DNA of 64,000 bases from Pelomonas aquatica (lineage in GTDB: Bacteria > Pseudomonadota > Gammaproteobacteria > Burkholderiales > Burkholderiaceae_C). Position 1 is the first letter of the stretch. The number at the start of each line of letters is the position of its first letter. A program made the translations under genes and the position numbers. The DNA lies in assembly GCF_026712205.1 (NCBI RefSeq), contig NZ_JAPPUW010000014.1, positions 1 through 64,000 of the forward strand, read 5' to 3'. The notes below the pieces were generated by a model. That model saw only the letters and a program-made list of their open reading frames with translations, was not told where the DNA came from and searched no databases. This document shows, piece by piece, positions 35,461 to 43,665 of this stretch.

Positions 35461-36936
35461 TCACTCCACCGCCTTCAGCATGTCCTCGACGACCTTCTTC
35501 GCATCGCCGAAGACCATCATGGTCTTGTCCATGTAGAAGAGCTCGTTGTCCAGGCCGGCATAGCCCGCTGCCATGGAGCGCTTGTTGACGACCACGGTCT
35601 TGGCCTTGTGGGCCTCCAGGATGGGCATGCCGTAGATGGGGCTGCCCTTCACATGCGCGGCCGGGTTCACGACGTCGTTGGCACCGAGGATGATGGCCAC
35701 GTCGGCCTGCGCGAACTCGGCGTTGATGTCCTCCATCTCGAAGACCTGGTCGTAGGGCACCTCGGCCTCGGCCAGCAGCACGTTCATGTGGCCGGGCATG
35801 CGGCCCGCCACGGGATGGATGGCGTACTTCACCGTCACGCCCTTCTCGGTCAGCTTGGCGGCCAGCTCCTTCACGGCATGCTGGGCGCGCGCCACCGCGA
35901 GGCCGTAGCCCGGCACGATGATGACGGTCTCGGCATTGCCGAGCACGAAGGCCGCGTCGTCGGCGCTGCCGCTCTTCACGTTGCGCGCTTCAGCCGCGCC
36001 CGCCGCCGGGCCGCCGGCCTCGCCGCCGAAGCCGCCCAGGATCACGTTGAAGAACGAGCGGTTCATCGCCTTGCACATGATGTAGCTCAGGATCGCGCCC
36101 GAGCTGCCCACCAGCGAGCCGGAGATGATCAGCATCGCGTTGTTCAGCGAGAAGCCGATGCCCGCCGCCGCCCAGCCGGAGTAGCTGTTCAGCATGCTCA
36201 CGACGACCGGCATGTCCGCGCCACCGATCGGGATGATGAGCAGCACGCCCAGCAGGAAGCCGAGGGCGATGACGAGGCCGAAGTCGACGGCCGACTGCGA
36301 ATGCCAGAAGCCGAACACGAAGAAGGCGGCGGCCAGGCCCAGCACGGCGTTCAGCGCATGCTGTCCCTTGAAGACCACCGGCGCGCCCTGGAACAGCCGG
36401 AACTTGTGGCCGCCCGACAGCTTGCCCCAGGCGATGACCGAGCCCGTGAAGGTGATCGCGCCGATGAAGGCGCCCAGCGCCAGCTCGATGCGGTTGCCGC
36501 CCGGGATGGGCGCCAGCGTGCGCGGCGCGATGCCGTCTTCCGGCGGGATGGCGGCCAGGGCCGCGTCCATCGCCGGCGTGATGCCGAAGGCCGCCGGCTC
36601 CGCGACGGCGGCCACCGCGATGGCCACGGCCGCCAGGCCGATCATGCTGTGGAAGAAGGCCACCAGCTCGGGCATCTTGGTCATCTCGACCGTCCTGGCC
36701 TTCCAGGCGCCGAAGCCGCCGCCGACGATCAGGCCCAGCAGCACCCAGCCCAGGCCCACGCCGGTGCCGGCGAGCTTGACGATGAGCGCCGCCGTCGTGA
36801 AGGCGGCGATGGCCATGCCGGTCATGCCGAAGACATTGCCGCGGATGGAGGTGGTCGGATGCGACAGGCCCTTGAGCGCCTGGATGAAGCAGACGCTGGC
36901 GATCAGGTAGAGCAGCGTGACGAGGTTGAGGCTCAT
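35461..36936 (-). CDS. pntB: NAD(P) transhydrogenase subunit beta
   Basis: 491 residues. Nine or so membrane segments form the proton channel (SLNLVTLLYLIASVCFIQ, ALKGLSHP, then GGADMPVVVSMLNSYSGWAAA). The C-terminal NADP(H)-binding domain III has VIIVPGYGLAVARAQH, HPVAGRMPGHMNVLLAEA and ANDVVNPAA. It couples proton entry to hydride transfer from NADH to NADP+. The ATG overlaps the stop of the small upstream membrane protein gene (ATGA). Confidence 0.96.
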   Translation of the reverse strand: MSLNLVTLLYLIASVCFIQALKGLSHPTTSIRGNVFGMTGMAIAAFTTAALIVKLAGTGVGLGWVLLGLIVGGGFGAWKARTVEMTKMPELVAFFHSMIGLAAVAIAVAAVAEPAAFGITPAMDAALAAIPPEDGIAPRTLAPIPGGNRIELALGAFIGAITFTGSVIAWGKLSGGHKFRLFQGAPVVFKGQHALNAVLGLAAAFFVFGFWHSQSAVDFGLVIALGFLLGVLLIIPIGGADMPVVVSMLNSYSGWAAAGIGFSLNNAMLIISGSLVGSSGAILSYIMCKAMNRSFFNVILGGFGGEAGGPAAGAAEARNVKSGSADDAAFVLGNAETVIIVPGYGLAVARAQHAVKELAAKLTEKGVTVKYAIHPVAGRMPGHMNVLLAEAEVPYDQVFEMEDINAEFAQADVAIILGANDVVNPAAHVKGSPIYGMPILEAHKAKTVVVNKRSMAAGYAGLDNELFYMDKTMMVFGDAKKVVEDMLKAVE

Positions 36937-37157
36937 TCCCGGCCTCCCAGTGCATCGCCCTTCAGGAGCTTGATGAAGCTGCTGCGCTTGATGGCAAGGC
37001 ACCAGACCGCCAGCACGCCCGCCCCGGCTGCAACGCCGGCTGCGAGGCCGGCGGCAGAGCCGAACGTCGCGGCCGCCAGCGCACCAATCAACAGGGCCTC
37101 ACCCACCAGCCACACCCACGCAACGGCCCTCAGGCCCGACTTCGCTGCTTGCATCAT
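36933..37157 (-). CDS. Small two-segment membrane protein inside the pnt operon
   Basis: 74 residues, mostly two hydrophobic helices (about 9-32, AVAWVWLVGEALLIGALAAA, and about 34-55, AAGLAAGVAAGAGVLAVWCLA) and a basic end (IKRSSFIKLLKGDALGGRE). GGAGG sits 7 nt before the ATG at 37157, favouring it over the GTG one codon earlier. It is coupled on both sides: TGATG with pntA2 and ATGA with pntB. Unrecognised family. The tight coupling suggests an accessory or assembly subunit of the transhydrogenase, an inference from position only. Confidence 0.65.
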   Translation of the reverse strand: MMQAAKSGLRAVAWVWLVGEALLIGALAAATFGSAAGLAAGVAAGAGVLAVWCLAIKRSSFIKLLKGDALGGRE

Positions 37158-37471
37158 CACTTGCCCTCCTTCTTGGCCGGCTTGTCCTTCTTCTTGAACA
37201 TCTCCAGCATCCGCCGCGTGACGAGGAAGCCGCCGAAGATGTTGACCGCGGCGAGTGCCACGGCCAGCACGCCCATGCCCTTGGCGAAGGGCGTCTCGGT
37301 CAGCGCGGCGGCCAGCATGGCGCCGACGATGACGATGGCCGAGATCGCGTTGGTGACGGCCATCAGCGGCGTGTGCAGGGCCGGCGTGACGGTCCAGACG
37401 ACGTGGTAGCCGACGTAGATGGCCAGCACGAAGATGATGAGGTTGATGATGGTGTGGTCGACCATTTCCAT
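37157..37471 (-). CDS. pntA2: NAD(P) transhydrogenase subunit alpha part 2
   Basis: 104 residues with three membrane segments (DHTIINLIIFVLAIYVGYHV, then PLMAVTNAISAIVIVGAML and GVLAVALAAVNIFGGFLVTRRML). The Lys-rich tail is cytosolic. It is the membrane part that is fused to the NAD domain in E. coli PntA but is a separate gene in many bacteria. It lies 3 nt after pntA1 and overlaps the next small ORF by 1 nt. Confidence 0.95.
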   Translation of the reverse strand: MEMVDHTIINLIIFVLAIYVGYHVVWTVTPALHTPLMAVTNAISAIVIVGAMLAAALTETPFAKGMGVLAVALAAVNIFGGFLVTRRMLEMFKKKDKPAKKEGK

Positions 37472-37474
37472 GGT

Positions 37475-38590
37475 TCAGCTCCTCGTGACCAGGCCGTCTT
37501 GCGTGACGCGGCAGGCCGCGACGATGTCGTCATCCAGCGGCACGGCGAAGCCGCCCTCCTGGGTGATGACGAGCTTCAGGAAGTCCAGCACGTTGCGCGC
37601 GTACAGCGCCGACGCATCGGCCGCGACCAGGGCCGGCAGGTTGGTCTCGCCGACGATGACGACGCCGTGCCTGGTGACCGTCTTGCCGGCCTCGGTCAGC
37701 GGGCAGTTGCCGCCAGCCGGGGCCGCGATGTCGACGATGACGGAACCCGGCTTCATGGCCTTGACCATGTCCTCGGTGACCAGCACCGGCGCCGCGCGGC
37801 CGGGGATCAGCGCCGTCGTGATGACGACGTCGGCCTGGGCCACGCGCTTGGCGACTTCCGCCTTCTGGCGGTCCAGCCAGCTCTGCGGCATGGGGCGGGC
37901 ATAGCCGCCCACGCCTTCGGCCGCTTCCTTTTCCTCGACGGTCTCGTAGGGCACGTCGATGAACTTGGCGCCGAGGGACTCGACCTGTTCCTTCACCGAG
38001 GGCCGCACGTCCGACGCCTCGATGACGGCGCCCAGGCGCTTGGCCGTCGCGATGGCCTGCAGGCCGGCGACGCCGACGCCCAGGATGACGACGCGCGCGG
38101 CCTTCACGGTGCCGGCGGCCGTCATCAGCATCGGGAAGAAGCGCTGGTAGCGGTCGGCCGCGATCATGACGGCCTTGTAGCCGGCGATATTGGCCTGGCT
38201 GCTCAGCACGTCCATGCTCTGCGCGCGGGTGGTGCGCGGCGCGGCCTCCAGCGCGAAGCTGGTCAGGCCGGCCGCGGCCAGGGCGGCCAGGCCGTCGCGG
38301 TCGAAGGGGTTGAGCATGCCGACCAGGGCCGTGCCGGGCTTCATCAGCGCCAGCTCGTCGGCGCCGGGGGCGCGTACCTTCAGCACCAGTTCGCTGCCGA
38401 GGGCGGCGGCCTGGTCGACGATCTCACAGCCCGCGGCCTCGTAGGCGGCATCGGTGACGCTGGCCGCGACGCCGGCACCGCTCTCGATGCGCAGCACGTG
38501 GCCCTGGGCCTTGAGCTTCTTGGCCGTCTCGGGCGTGACGGCCACGCGGGTCTCTCCGGCCGCGCGCTCGCGCGGGACGCCGATCTGCAT
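37475..38590 (-). CDS. pntA1: NAD(P) transhydrogenase subunit alpha part 1
   Basis: 371 residues, the soluble NAD(H)-binding domain I. It reads [20 protein letters not shown] at the start, with nucleotide-binding loop [39 protein letters not shown] and the mobile loop [15 protein letters not shown] lies 6 nt before the ATG, fixing this start rather than one 18 codons upstream. First gene of the pntA1-pntA2-small ORF-pntB operon, divergent from the Nudix gene. Confidence 0.96.
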   Translation of the reverse strand: MQIGVPRERAAGETRVAVTPETAKKLKAQGHVLRIESGAGVAASVTDAAYEAAGCEIVDQAAALGSELVLKVRAPGADELALMKPGTALVGMLNPFDRDGLAALAAAGLTSFALEAAPRTTRAQSMDVLSSQANIAGYKAVMIAADRYQRFFPMLMTAAGTVKAARVVILGVGVAGLQAIATAKRLGAVIEASDVRPSVKEQVESLGAKFIDVPYETVEEKEAAEGVGGYARPMPQSWLDRQKAEVAKRVAQADVVITTALIPGRAAPVLVTEDMVKAMKPGSVIVDIAAPAGGNCPLTEAGKTVTRHGVVIVGETNLPALVAADASALYARNVLDFLKLVITQEGGFAVPLDDDIVAACRVTQDGLVTRS

Positions 38591-38673
38591 GGAATTTCCT
38601 TGCGGGGCTGGGGTGCGCGGCAGCTTACACAATGCCTGCGCCATCCCGGTGCGGGAATTCGAGAGGAAGTTTC

Positions 38674-39171
38674 ATGGCTGGTACAGAGAGGTTTCGCCCC
38701 AGCGTGACTGTCGCGGCGGTGATAGCCCGCGACGGCCGCTATCTGCTGGTCGAGGAGGAGACGCCCGAGGGCCTGCGGCTGAACAACCCGGCCGGCCATC
38801 TGGAACAGGGGGAAAGCCCCGTCGAGGCCGTCGTGCGCGAGGCACTGGAGGAGACCGCGCGGGTCTTCGTGCCCGAGGCCTTCCTGGGCGTCTACCTGGC
38901 CCGCTTCCAGCGTCCACAGCAATTAGAGGACGTCACCTACGTCCGCCTGGCCTTCGGCGGCTCGGTCGGCGAGGCGATCGCCGGCCGCGCGCTGGACGAG
39001 GGCATCCGGCGCACGCTGTGGCTGGGCCTGGACGAATTGCGCGCCTGCCGCGACCGGCATCGCAGCCCGCTGGTGCTGAGCTGCATCGCGGACCACGCCG
39101 CCGGCCGCCGGCTGCCGCTGGACAGCGTGCAGGCGCACGGCTCGCTGGCCGCGCCGCTGCAGCCGCGCTGA
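38674..39171 (+). CDS. Nudix hydrolase (NudJ-like)
   Basis: 165 residues. The Nudix box is GHLEQGES...REALEETA. The last position is Ala where the consensus has Gly, but the metal-binding Glu residues are intact. N-terminus [21 protein letters not shown] is typical of NudJ-type phosphatase/thiamine-pyrophosphate hydrolases. GAGGAAG lies 5 nt upstream of the ATG. It precedes mnmA on the same strand with a 47-bp gap, an arrangement (nudJ-mnmA) known from E. coli, which supports the NudJ assignment. Confidence 0.87.
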   Translation: MAGTERFRPSVTVAAVIARDGRYLLVEEETPEGLRLNNPAGHLEQGESPVEAVVREALEETARVFVPEAFLGVYLARFQRPQQLEDVTYVRLAFGGSVGEAIAGRALDEGIRRTLWLGLDELRACRDRHRSPLVLSCIADHAAGRRLPLDSVQAHGSLAAPLQPR

Positions 39172-39205
39172 AAGCCCGTGCGACCCGGGCCGGGTGGGGC
39201 TTTGG

Positions 39206-39211
39206 GACAAT
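39206..39211 (+). promoter_or_regulatory. -10-like element 7 nt before the mnmA start
   Basis: GACAAT, then TCGGCCCC and ATG: the same layout as at argS and the RlmL-like gene. No Shine-Dalgarno. Suggests a leaderless transcript in addition to any read-through from the Nudix gene. Confidence 0.45.
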
Positions 39212-39218
39212 CGGCCCC

Positions 39219-40337
39219 ATGAGTTCCCACAAGAAGCACCGCGTCGTCGTCGGCCTGTCCGGCGGCGTGGACTCGGCCGTGACCGCTCATCTGCTGAAGG
39301 CCCGGGGCCACGAGGTCATCGGCATCTTCATGAAGAACTGGGAAGACGATGACGACGACGAGCACTGCTCGTCGCGCCAGGACTTCCTGGACGCCGCCTC
39401 GGTGGCCGACGTGCTCGGCATCGAGATCGAGCACGTCAACTTCGCGGCCGAGTACAAGGACCGCGTGTTCGAGAGCTTTCTGCGCGAATACCAGGCCGGC
39501 CGCACGCCCAACCCGGACGTGCTGTGCAATGCCGAGATCAAGTTCAAGGCCTTCCTCGACCACGCGATGCGCCTCGGCGCCGAGAAGATCGCCACGGGGC
39601 ACTACGCCCGCGTCCGTGAGGTCGGCGGCGCATTCCAGTTGCTGAAAGGCCTGGACCCGCTGAAGGACCAGAGCTATTTCCTGCACCGCCTGACGCAGGC
39701 GCAGTTGGCCAAGGCCATGTTCCCGGTCGGCCACCTGCCCAAGACCGAGGTGCGCCGCATCGCGGCCGAGATCGGCCTGCCGAACGCGAAGAAGAAGGAC
39801 TCGACCGGCATCTGCTTCATCGGCGAGCGGCCCTTCCGCGAGTTCCTGAACCGCTACCTGTCGCACCAGCCGGGGCCGATCAGGGACGAGCGCGGCCGCA
39901 AGCTCGGCGAGCACGTCGGTCTGAGCTTCTACACGCTGGGCCAGCGCCAGGGCCTGGGCATAGGCGGCGTGAAGGAGAAAGGGGCGCCGCGCGGCAGCGG
40001 CGAGCACGAGCCCTGGTTCGTCGCGGCCAAGGACATCGCGAGCAACACGCTGATCGCCGTGCAGGGCCACGACCATCCGCTGCTGCTCAGCCCCGCGCTG
40101 GCGGCCGACGACCTGAGCTGGATCGCCGGCCGCGCGCCCGCCGCCGGCCACGCCGCGGCCAAGACGCGCTACCGCCAGGCCGACGCGCCCTGCAGCGTCG
40201 GCTTCGACGCGGCCGGCCGGCTGGCGCTGCGCTTTGCCGACCCGCAATGGGCCGTCACGCCGGGCCAGAGCGCCGTGGTCTACGACGGCGAGGTCTGCCT
40301 GGGCGGCGGCGTCATCGCCGCAGCGCTAACCGAATGA
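39219..40337 (+). CDS. mnmA: tRNA-specific 2-thiouridylase
   Basis: 372 residues. The PP-loop is [19 protein letters not shown]. Catalytic Cys occur in [12 protein letters not shown] and [12 protein letters not shown], and tRNA-binding motifs include [11 protein letters not shown]. It thiolates U34 of tRNA-Lys/Glu/Gln using persulfide sulfur and ATP. C-terminal beta-barrel complete. The stop overlaps the sensor kinase start (ATGA). Confidence 0.97.
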   Translation: MSSHKKHRVVVGLSGGVDSAVTAHLLKARGHEVIGIFMKNWEDDDDDEHCSSRQDFLDAASVADVLGIEIEHVNFAAEYKDRVFESFLREYQAGRTPNPDVLCNAEIKFKAFLDHAMRLGAEKIATGHYARVREVGGAFQLLKGLDPLKDQSYFLHRLTQAQLAKAMFPVGHLPKTEVRRIAAEIGLPNAKKKDSTGICFIGERPFREFLNRYLSHQPGPIRDERGRKLGEHVGLSFYTLGQRQGLGIGGVKEKGAPRGSGEHEPWFVAAKDIASNTLIAVQGHDHPLLLSPALAADDLSWIAGRAPAAGHAAAKTRYRQADAPCSVGFDAAGRLALRFADPQWAVTPGQSAVVYDGEVCLGGGVIAAALTE

Positions 40338-41557
40338 CGAAACTCGATCGGCTGCTCGCGCGGCTGGCCGAGCCCGGCGTCGTGCTGCGCCTGGCGGCGC
40401 TGGTGGTCTGCGCGATGGAGCTGGTCAGCGCCGGCGCGGCGCTGCTGGGCGCGCGCACCGAGCCCTACGACGGCCTCGTCGCCAAGCTCTGGCGCCAGCT
40501 CGGCGGCCAGGCCGACGACCGCACGCTGCTGCTGATCTGCGTGGCGCTGCTGCTGGTCTTCGTCGCGCTGATGTGGCGGCTGGCCAGCCAGGGCACGCGC
40601 GTCGTCGCCGTGGACCGGCGCCTGGCCTGGCTGCTGCTCGTCGACCTGCTGGCCTTCGGCGTGACGCCCGGCCTGCCCTTCCTCGTCACGGCCCTGGCCG
40701 CCGTGTTGCTGCCGGCGCGCCTGGCGCTGGGCTTCGGCTTCGCCCAGGTGCTGCTGAACACCGGCATCTATGCCGCGCCGTCGGACACGGCCTGGCTGGA
40801 CCAGTTCGGCCTGCTGTCGTCCATGCTGGCCCTGCACGGCCTGGCCTTCGGCCTCGGGCGCATGGCCGCCGCCGAGGCCGAGAAGCGCCGCTGGCTGCAG
40901 GCCGTGCTGGCCGAGCGCCTGTCGGGCGAGCAACTGCTGGCCGAGCAGATGCGCTACAGCGAGCGCATGCAGATCGCCCGCGAGCTGCACGACCTGATGG
41001 GCCACCACCTGACCGCGCTGAACCTGCAGCTGCAGCTCGGCGGCGCGCTGCTGGCGCGCCAGGACCAGCCCGGCGCCGGCCAGGCGCTCGCCCGCGCCCA
41101 GGGCGTGGCGGCCCAGCTGCTGGCCGATGTGCGCGAGGCCGTGTCGCAGCAGCGCAGCTCGCAGCGCATCGACCTGTCCGCCGCGCTGCAGGCCCTGGCC
41201 GACAGCATCGAGAAGGGCATCGCCAGCACGCGCATCGAGCTGGCCCTGGACGACGCCGCCCGCGACCTCGGCCCGCGCGCCGCGCATGCGCTGCTGCGCA
41301 GCGTGCAGGAGGGCGTGACCAACAGCGTGCGCCACGCCGGCGCGCGCCGCGTTCAGGTCCAACTGCGGGGAGATGGGGATGAGGTCGCCGTCAGCATCGA
41401 CGATGATGGGCGGGGCGCGCCGGGCTGGCACGAGGGCCGGGCCGGCAATGGCCTCTCCGGCATGGCCGAGCGCATGACCGAGCTGGGCGGGCAGATGCGC
41501 GTGACGCGCACGAGCCCGGGGTTCCGAATCGAATTGAGATGTCCGAGATGGCTGTGA
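40334..41557 (+). CDS. Sensor histidine kinase, NarL/DesK type
   Basis: 407 residues. About five or six hydrophobic segments (20-175) form a membrane sensor without a large periplasmic loop. A short coil precedes the HisKA_3 phosphoacceptor ([20 protein letters not shown]). The ATPase domain has N-box NSVRHAGA and G-box [23 protein letters not shown]. It autophosphorylates on His and passes phosphate to the next gene product, with which it overlaps by 19 nt. The signal is unknown; DesK-like topology hints at a membrane or intramembrane cue. Confidence 0.9.
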   Translation: MTKLDRLLARLAEPGVVLRLAALVVCAMELVSAGAALLGARTEPYDGLVAKLWRQLGGQADDRTLLLICVALLLVFVALMWRLASQGTRVVAVDRRLAWLLLVDLLAFGVTPGLPFLVTALAAVLLPARLALGFGFAQVLLNTGIYAAPSDTAWLDQFGLLSSMLALHGLAFGLGRMAAAEAEKRRWLQAVLAERLSGEQLLAEQMRYSERMQIARELHDLMGHHLTALNLQLQLGGALLARQDQPGAGQALARAQGVAAQLLADVREAVSQQRSSQRIDLSAALQALADSIEKGIASTRIELALDDAARDLGPRAAHALLRSVQEGVTNSVRHAGARRVQVQLRGDGDEVAVSIDDDGRGAPGWHEGRAGNGLSGMAERMTELGGQMRVTRTSPGFRIELRCPRWL

Positions 41558-42213
41558 TCAAGATCCTGCTGGTGGAGGACCAGCAACTGGTGCGCGAGGG
41601 CCTGAAGGGGCTGCTGGCGCTGCACGACGAGCTCAAGGTCGTCGGCGAGGCCAGCGATGGCGCCGAGGCGCTGGAATGGCTGTCGGCCATCCCGGCCGAC
41701 GACGTCGCGGCGTCCATGCCCGACGTCATCCTGTCCGACATGCGCATGCCGCGGCTGGACGGCGTCGGCCTGATCCGCGCGCTGGCCGCGCGGGCGCTGC
41801 GCCTGCCGGTCATCCTGCTGACCACCTTCGACGACACGGCCGCCTTCGACGAGGCCGTGCGCGCCGGCGCCAAGGGCTTTCTGCTGAAGGCCATCAGCCC
41901 CGAGACGCTGGCCCAGGCGCTGCGCGACGTGCACGGCGGCGGCACCGCGCTGCGCCCGTCCCTGACCACCCGCATGGAAGCCCGCGGCGGCGAACGCGCC
42001 TTCACGGCGGCCGACCATCCCGACCCGCTGTCGCCCAAGGAGCTGCAGGTGCTGCGCCTGGTGGCCAGCGGCCGCAGCAACACCGAGATCGCCAGCCTGC
42101 TGGGCAACAGCGAGGGCGTCATCAAGAACCACTGCTCGGCCATCTTCTCCAAGATGGGCGTGCGCGACCGCACGCAGGCGGTGCTGCGGGCTATCGATCT
42201 GGGTTGGATCTGA
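41539..42213 (+). CDS. NarL/LuxR-type response regulator
   Basis: 224 residues. The receiver domain has acidic pair VEDQ, phospho-Asp in PDVILSDMRMPRLDG, Thr in ILLTTFDD and Lys in GFLLKAIS. The LuxR-type HTH (SPKELQVLRLVASGRSNTEIASLLGNSEGVIKNHCSAIFSKMGVRDRTQAV in outline) is C-terminal. Paired with the overlapping kinase; targets unknown. Its last 23 nt overlap the convergent CAP gene. Confidence 0.93.
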   Translation: MSEMAVIKILLVEDQQLVREGLKGLLALHDELKVVGEASDGAEALEWLSAIPADDVAASMPDVILSDMRMPRLDGVGLIRALAARALRLPVILLTTFDDTAAFDEAVRAGAKGFLLKAISPETLAQALRDVHGGGTALRPSLTTRMEARGGERAFTAADHPDPLSPKELQVLRLVASGRSNTEIASLLGNSEGVIKNHCSAIFSKMGVRDRTQAVLRAIDLGWI

Positions 42214-42718
42214 ACTCAGGCCGGCCCGCCGGGGCTGCGAGCTGCAGCACCCAGTAGCGCTGCCAGTGGCCGGGGCCGGTCACGCAGGCCAGGCCGAAGT
42301 CCTGGAACTCGGCCGCCATCAGGTTCTCGCAGTGCGTGGCGCTGGCCAGCCATTGCGCCAGCGCCTCGTCCAGCGTCTCCGGGCCGCCGGCCAGGTTCTC
42401 GCCAGCCAGGCGCTGCAGATAGCCGGCCTCGTGCAGCCGCGCGCGCAGCGACTGGCCGGCCTCGCCGACATGCTCGATGCGGTCGCGCCGCGCCAGCTCC
42501 AGCGCATGGCGCCGCGCCGACTCGCCCAGCACGGCCTGCCAGCGCAGCGCCGGCGCGGCGGGCCAGACGTGGCCGCCGCACTGGCGGGCCTGGGCGCGCA
42601 GCGCATTCAGCACGGCGGCGGCAGCCTGCAGCTCGGGCTGGCAGCCGCCGTCCGGCGCGGCGGGCGCCGGACCGGACAGGACGAGCAGCAGAGGCAACAG
42701 GGGCAGCAGCAATCGCAT
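42191..42718 (-). CDS. Secreted CAP/SCP-domain protein
   Basis: 175 residues with a signal peptide (LLLPLLPLLLVLSGPAPA). The CAP domain has LGESARRHALELARRDRIEH, GENLAGGPETLDEALAQWLAS, THCENLMAAEFQDFGLA and a final YWVLQLAAP. His and Glu of the CAP cavity are present. Bacterial members are extracytoplasmic, with roles proposed in lipid or peptide binding. It is convergent with the response regulator, sharing 23 nt. Confidence 0.87.
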   Translation of the reverse strand: MRLLLPLLPLLLVLSGPAPAAPDGGCQPELQAAAAVLNALRAQARQCGGHVWPAAPALRWQAVLGESARRHALELARRDRIEHVGEAGQSLRARLHEAGYLQRLAGENLAGGPETLDEALAQWLASATHCENLMAAEFQDFGLACVTGPGHWQRYWVLQLAAPAGRPEFRSNPDR

Positions 42719-42766
42719 GCCGGCATCCTAGTTGCCAAGGCCTACGTCAGAGGCGACCATGCCCGC

Positions 42767-43165
42767 ATGAAACCGCAACCTCTGTTTGCCGCCCTGCTCG
42801 TCTCGGCCACGCTGGCCGGCTGTGCCCAGACGCCGCCCGGCGCCCCGGAAGCCGAATCGCAACGCCTGTCGCGCGAACTGCGGGCGCTGGTCGGCACGGC
42901 CGCCTGCACGGCCGACAGCCAGTGCAGCTCGCTGGCCGTGGGCGCCAAGGCCTGCGGCGGGCCGGCCGGCTATCTGGCCTGGTCGTCCGTGGGCACGGAT
43001 GCGGCGCGCGTGAAGGATCTAGCCGCACGGCTGACGGCAGCGCAGCAGCGCGAGATCGTGGCCGGCGGGCTGCGCTCCAACTGCGCCTTCGTCGCCGACC
43101 CGGGCGCGGTCTGCCAGGCCGGCCGCTGCCAGCCGGCGGCGCCGGCCCCCGTCACCAGGAGGTGA
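42767..43165 (+). CDS. Cys-rich lipoprotein of unknown function
   Basis: 132 residues. The lipobox is TLAGC at about residue 19. The mature part has Cys in AACTADSQCSS, KACGGPAG, RSNCAFV and GAVCQAGRCQP, enough for three or four disulfides in the periplasm. No family recognised. It is divergent from the CAP gene, 48 bp apart, and its end overlaps the convergent gspG-like gene by 14 nt. Confidence 0.7.
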   Translation: MKPQPLFAALLVSATLAGCAQTPPGAPEAESQRLSRELRALVGTAACTADSQCSSLAVGAKACGGPAGYLAWSSVGTDAARVKDLAARLTAAQQREIVAGGLRSNCAFVADPGAVCQAGRCQPAAPAPVTRR

Positions 43166-43574
43166 GGTCGTCGTCATCGCCCTCGCCGCCGGGGCGGCCG
43201 TCGCGCCCATAGCTGAGCAGGTCGTATTCGCCATGCCGGCCGGGGTTGCGGTACTGGTAGTCGCGGCCCCAGGGGTCCTTGGGCACGGCCTGGGCGAGAT
43301 AGGGCCCGGCCCATCCGGGCTCGCCGCGGGGCCGGGTGAAGAGCGCGGCCAGGCCTTGCTCGGTGCTGGGGTAGTGGCCGACGTCGAGCCGGTACCGGTC
43401 GAGCGACTTCTGCAGCGCGTCGATCTGGGCCCGCGCCGCCTTGACCTCGCTGCCGTCGGCCTGGCCGAAGAACCTGGGGCCGACGTAGGCGACCAGCAGG
43501 CCGATGAGGGCCACGGCGACGAGCAGTTCGCGCAGCGTGAAGCCGCGGGAGCGGACGGGGAGAGGACGGGGCAT
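43152..43574 (-). CDS. gspG: GspG-like type II secretion pseudopilin (orphan)
   Basis: 140 residues from this ATG; an alternative ATG at 43607 only lengthens the leader. The prepilin site is RG|FTLRELLVAVALIGLLVAYVGPRFF, with the conserved Glu at +5. The C-terminal GspG signature is QIDALQKSLDRYRLDVGHYPST, then GLAALFTRP, DPWGRDYQYRNPGRHGEYDLLSYGRDG and an acidic calcium-binding end. GspG is the major pseudopilin. No other gsp gene is nearby, so it is an orphan or serves a system encoded elsewhere. It lies downstream of a TIGR03790 gene. Confidence 0.87.
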   Translation of the reverse strand: MPRPLPVRSRGFTLRELLVAVALIGLLVAYVGPRFFGQADGSEVKAARAQIDALQKSLDRYRLDVGHYPSTEQGLAALFTRPRGEPGWAGPYLAQAVPKDPWGRDYQYRNPGRHGEYDLLSYGRDGRPGGEGDDDDLTSW

Positions 43575-43665
43575 GGCAGGACAGGCGACGGGAGGGCGAC
43601 TGTTCATCAGCAGGCCGGCCGCGGCAATCAGGATTTGACCGAGCCACAGGCCCGGGATCCGGCGC

